Source: an uncultured Chloroflexota bacterium (GTDB taxonomy: Bacteria > Chloroflexota > Anaerolineae > Aggregatilineales > Phototrophicaceae). From it: a stretch of 7,102 bases of DNA. The stretch is from assembly GCA_937870805.1 (NCBI GenBank), contig CALMZT010000509.1, positions 1 through 7,102 of the forward strand, in the 5' to 3' direction. Below the pieces are notes generated by a model that saw only the letters and a program-made list of their open reading frames with translations, was not told the origin of the DNA and ran no database searches. The position numbers were made by a program, and so were the translations under genes. Shown here one piece after another: positions 6,303 to 7,102 of this stretch. The stretch's first letter is position 1. Every line of letters begins with the position of its first letter.

Positions 6303-6334
6303 AATTGAACAGCGTTGCCCTCCTTTGCTCAACC
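6303..6334 (-). promoter_or_regulatory. Leader stem-loop displaying an AAGGAGGG loop
   Basis: In the predicted untranslated leader of the operon, GGUUGAGCA (6334-6326) can pair with UGUUCAAUU (6311-6303). This gives 9 pairs, three of them G-U. The 14-nt loop starts with AAGGAGGG, a near-perfect Shine-Dalgarno sequence, although the actual ribosome binding site of the binding-protein gene is AGGAG at 6265-6261. No ATG, GTG or TTG lies at a suitable distance after the loop; a CTG does. It could be a ribosome standby site or a chance fold. Confidence 0.3.
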
Positions 6335-6352
6335 GGAATTTGTTTTCTGAAC

Positions 6353-6368
6353 ATGGTACCGGTACCAT
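6353..6368. promoter_or_regulatory. Perfect 16-bp palindromic operator for the divergent LacI-type regulator
   Basis: ATGGTACCGGTACCAT is a perfect palindrome centred on a CpG between 6360 and 6361. LacI-family operators are palindromes of this size with a central CG, opened by a leucine of the hinge helix. The centre ACCGGT also occurs in the operators of E. coli GntR. It lies just downstream of the TATAAT box of the operon promoter, about where transcription begins, so a bound repressor would block initiation. It is 68 bp upstream of the regulator's own start codon, which also suggests autoregulation. Confidence 0.85.
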
Positions 6369-6377
6369 AGAAACATC

Positions 6378-6407
6378 ATTATATCTTTATGGCTTATGTG
6401 CTGCAAA
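6378..6407 (-). promoter_or_regulatory. Sigma-70-type promoter of the transport and catabolism operon
   Basis: On the minus strand a perfect TATAAT box lies at 6383-6378. Upstream, TTTGCA (6407-6402) at 18 bp spacing matches four of six bases of the TTGACA box, or TTGCAG at 17 bp matches three. The predicted start falls near 6374-6368, giving a leader of roughly 115-120 nt before the ATG of the binding-protein gene. The operator palindrome covers the start region. No equally clear promoter was found for the divergent regulator gene. Confidence 0.7.
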
Positions 6408-6436
6408 TTTTGCTAGATTTTTTAAGGATTTAACTG

Positions 6437-7102
6437 ATGGCAACTATTCGTGATGTCGCTAAACGTGCGCGCGTCGCCCCAATTACTGTCTCGCGGGTTC
6501 TGAACAACGTGGGCTATATCAGCGAGGATACCCGCGCGCGCGTCGAAGCAGCCATTGAAGAACTGCAATATATCCCGAATAGTATTTCGCGCAGTTTGCG
6601 CTTCAAGAAAACCAACACGATTGCGTTGATTGTTTCCGACATCACCAATCCTTTCTGGACTACCGTCACGCGCGGCGTCGAAGATGCCAGCAGCGAACAC
6701 GGCTTGAGCGTGATCTTAGGCAACAGCGACGAACGACAGGATAAATTAGAGAGCTACGTGAACCTACTGCTCCAGCGCCAAACCGACGGCTTTCTCATCG
6801 TGCCGATCAGCAGCGACCCCAACGTCGTGCAGCGGATTAAAAAGCGCAATGTGCCTGTCGTCGTGCTGGATCGCCCGCTGCCGGATGTCGATGTCGTGCG
6901 CAGCGACTCGGAAGATGGAGCGTTTCAACTGGTGAGCTATCTCATCGGCTTGGGACATCGACGGATTGCCATTCTTACGGGTCCGACGACGATTGCGACG
7001 AGTCAACAGCGTATCGTCGGCTATCAGCGTGCCTTGCGAAACCACAACCTTGATGAGGATGAAAATTTAGTGTTTGTGGGGGAATATAAATTGGAATCGG
7101 GT
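6437..7102 (+). CDS. LacI-family transcriptional regulator, N-terminal 222 residues (cut by window edge)
   Basis: This is a DNA-binding repressor with a periplasmic-binding-protein-like sensor domain, transcribed away from the operon. The helix-turn-helix is TIRDVAKRARVAPITVSRVLN (3-23). The usual GVS of the turn reads R12-V13-A14 here, and P15-I16 occupy the two specificity positions of the recognition helix. The hinge is PNSISRSLRFKKT (47-59); Leu54 aligns with the PurR Leu54 that enters the minor groove at the central CpG. The sensor domain follows from about residue 61 (NTIALIVSDITNPFW), with DGFLIVP, VVVLDRP and GHRRIAILTGP motifs. AAGGA at 6424-6428, 8 nt before the ATG, supports the start. 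About 110 more residues are expected beyond 7102. It probably represses the adjacent operon and senses a pathway intermediate; the effector is unknown. Confidence 0.95.
   Translation, partial: MATIRDVAKRARVAPITVSRVLNNVGYISEDTRARVEAAIEELQYIPNSISRSLRFKKTNTIALIVSDITNPFWTTVTRGVEDASSEHGLSVILGNSDERQDKLESYVNLLLQRQTDGFLIVPISSDPNVVQRIKKRNVPVVVLDRPLPDVDVVRSDSEDGAFQLVSYLIGLGHRRIAILTGPTTIATSQQRIVGYQRALRNHNLDEDENLVFVGEYKLESG

Noticed and set aside
6402..6436. Separate promoter for the LacI-type gene close to its start (TAGATT at 6414)
   Set aside because: There is no acceptable -35 at proper spacing and the ribosome binding site follows too closely.
1..7102. tRNA, rRNA, insertion sequence or transposase
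   Set aside because: No cloverleaf-like, ribosomal or transposase-like sequence was recognised on either strand.

Overview
The window holds a five-gene operon on the minus strand, promoter-to-end from right to left: sugar solute-binding protein, two ABC permeases, an L-fuconate dehydratase-like enolase-superfamily enzyme and an L-fuconolactonase-like amidohydrolase. A LacI-family regulator diverges from it on the plus strand and is cut by the right edge. The proteins and the 7-bp repeat-rich spacers suggest an environmental bacterium, most likely of the Chloroflexota, but this placement is an inference from style and not a proof.

Layout. 1-117 is non-coding and carries three small inverted repeats. 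118-954 is the lactonase and 1027-2349 the dehydratase. 2503-3525 and 3528-4679 are the MalG-type and MalF-type permeases, separated by 2 bp. 4781-6253 is the binding protein. 6254-6436 is a shared regulatory region with a sigma-70-type promoter for the operon (TATAAT on the minus strand), a perfect 16-bp palindrome just downstream of the predicted transcription start, and a leader of roughly 115 nt. 6437-7102 is the first 222 codons of the LacI-type gene.

How the genes work together. The binding protein and permeases would import a sugar or sugar acid. The lactonase would open an aldonolactone such as L-fuconolactone, and the dehydratase would turn L-fuconate into 2-keto-3-deoxy-L-fuconate. 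The LacI protein probably represses the operon at the palindrome until a pathway metabolite binds it. The transporter ATPase, the sugar dehydrogenase and the enzymes after the dehydratase are not in the window.

The system itself is a recognisable non-phosphorylating sugar catabolic operon and not a new one. The least ordinary DNA is a composite element of degenerate heptanucleotide repeats that sits, in the same orientation and with the same internal order, at two consecutive gene junctions (about 2362-2504 and 955-1067). In the second copy it appears to run into the coding sequence and to supply the last 12 codons and the stop of the dehydratase. A second point is that both permeases carry an extra pair of membrane segments relative to the usual six-helix design.
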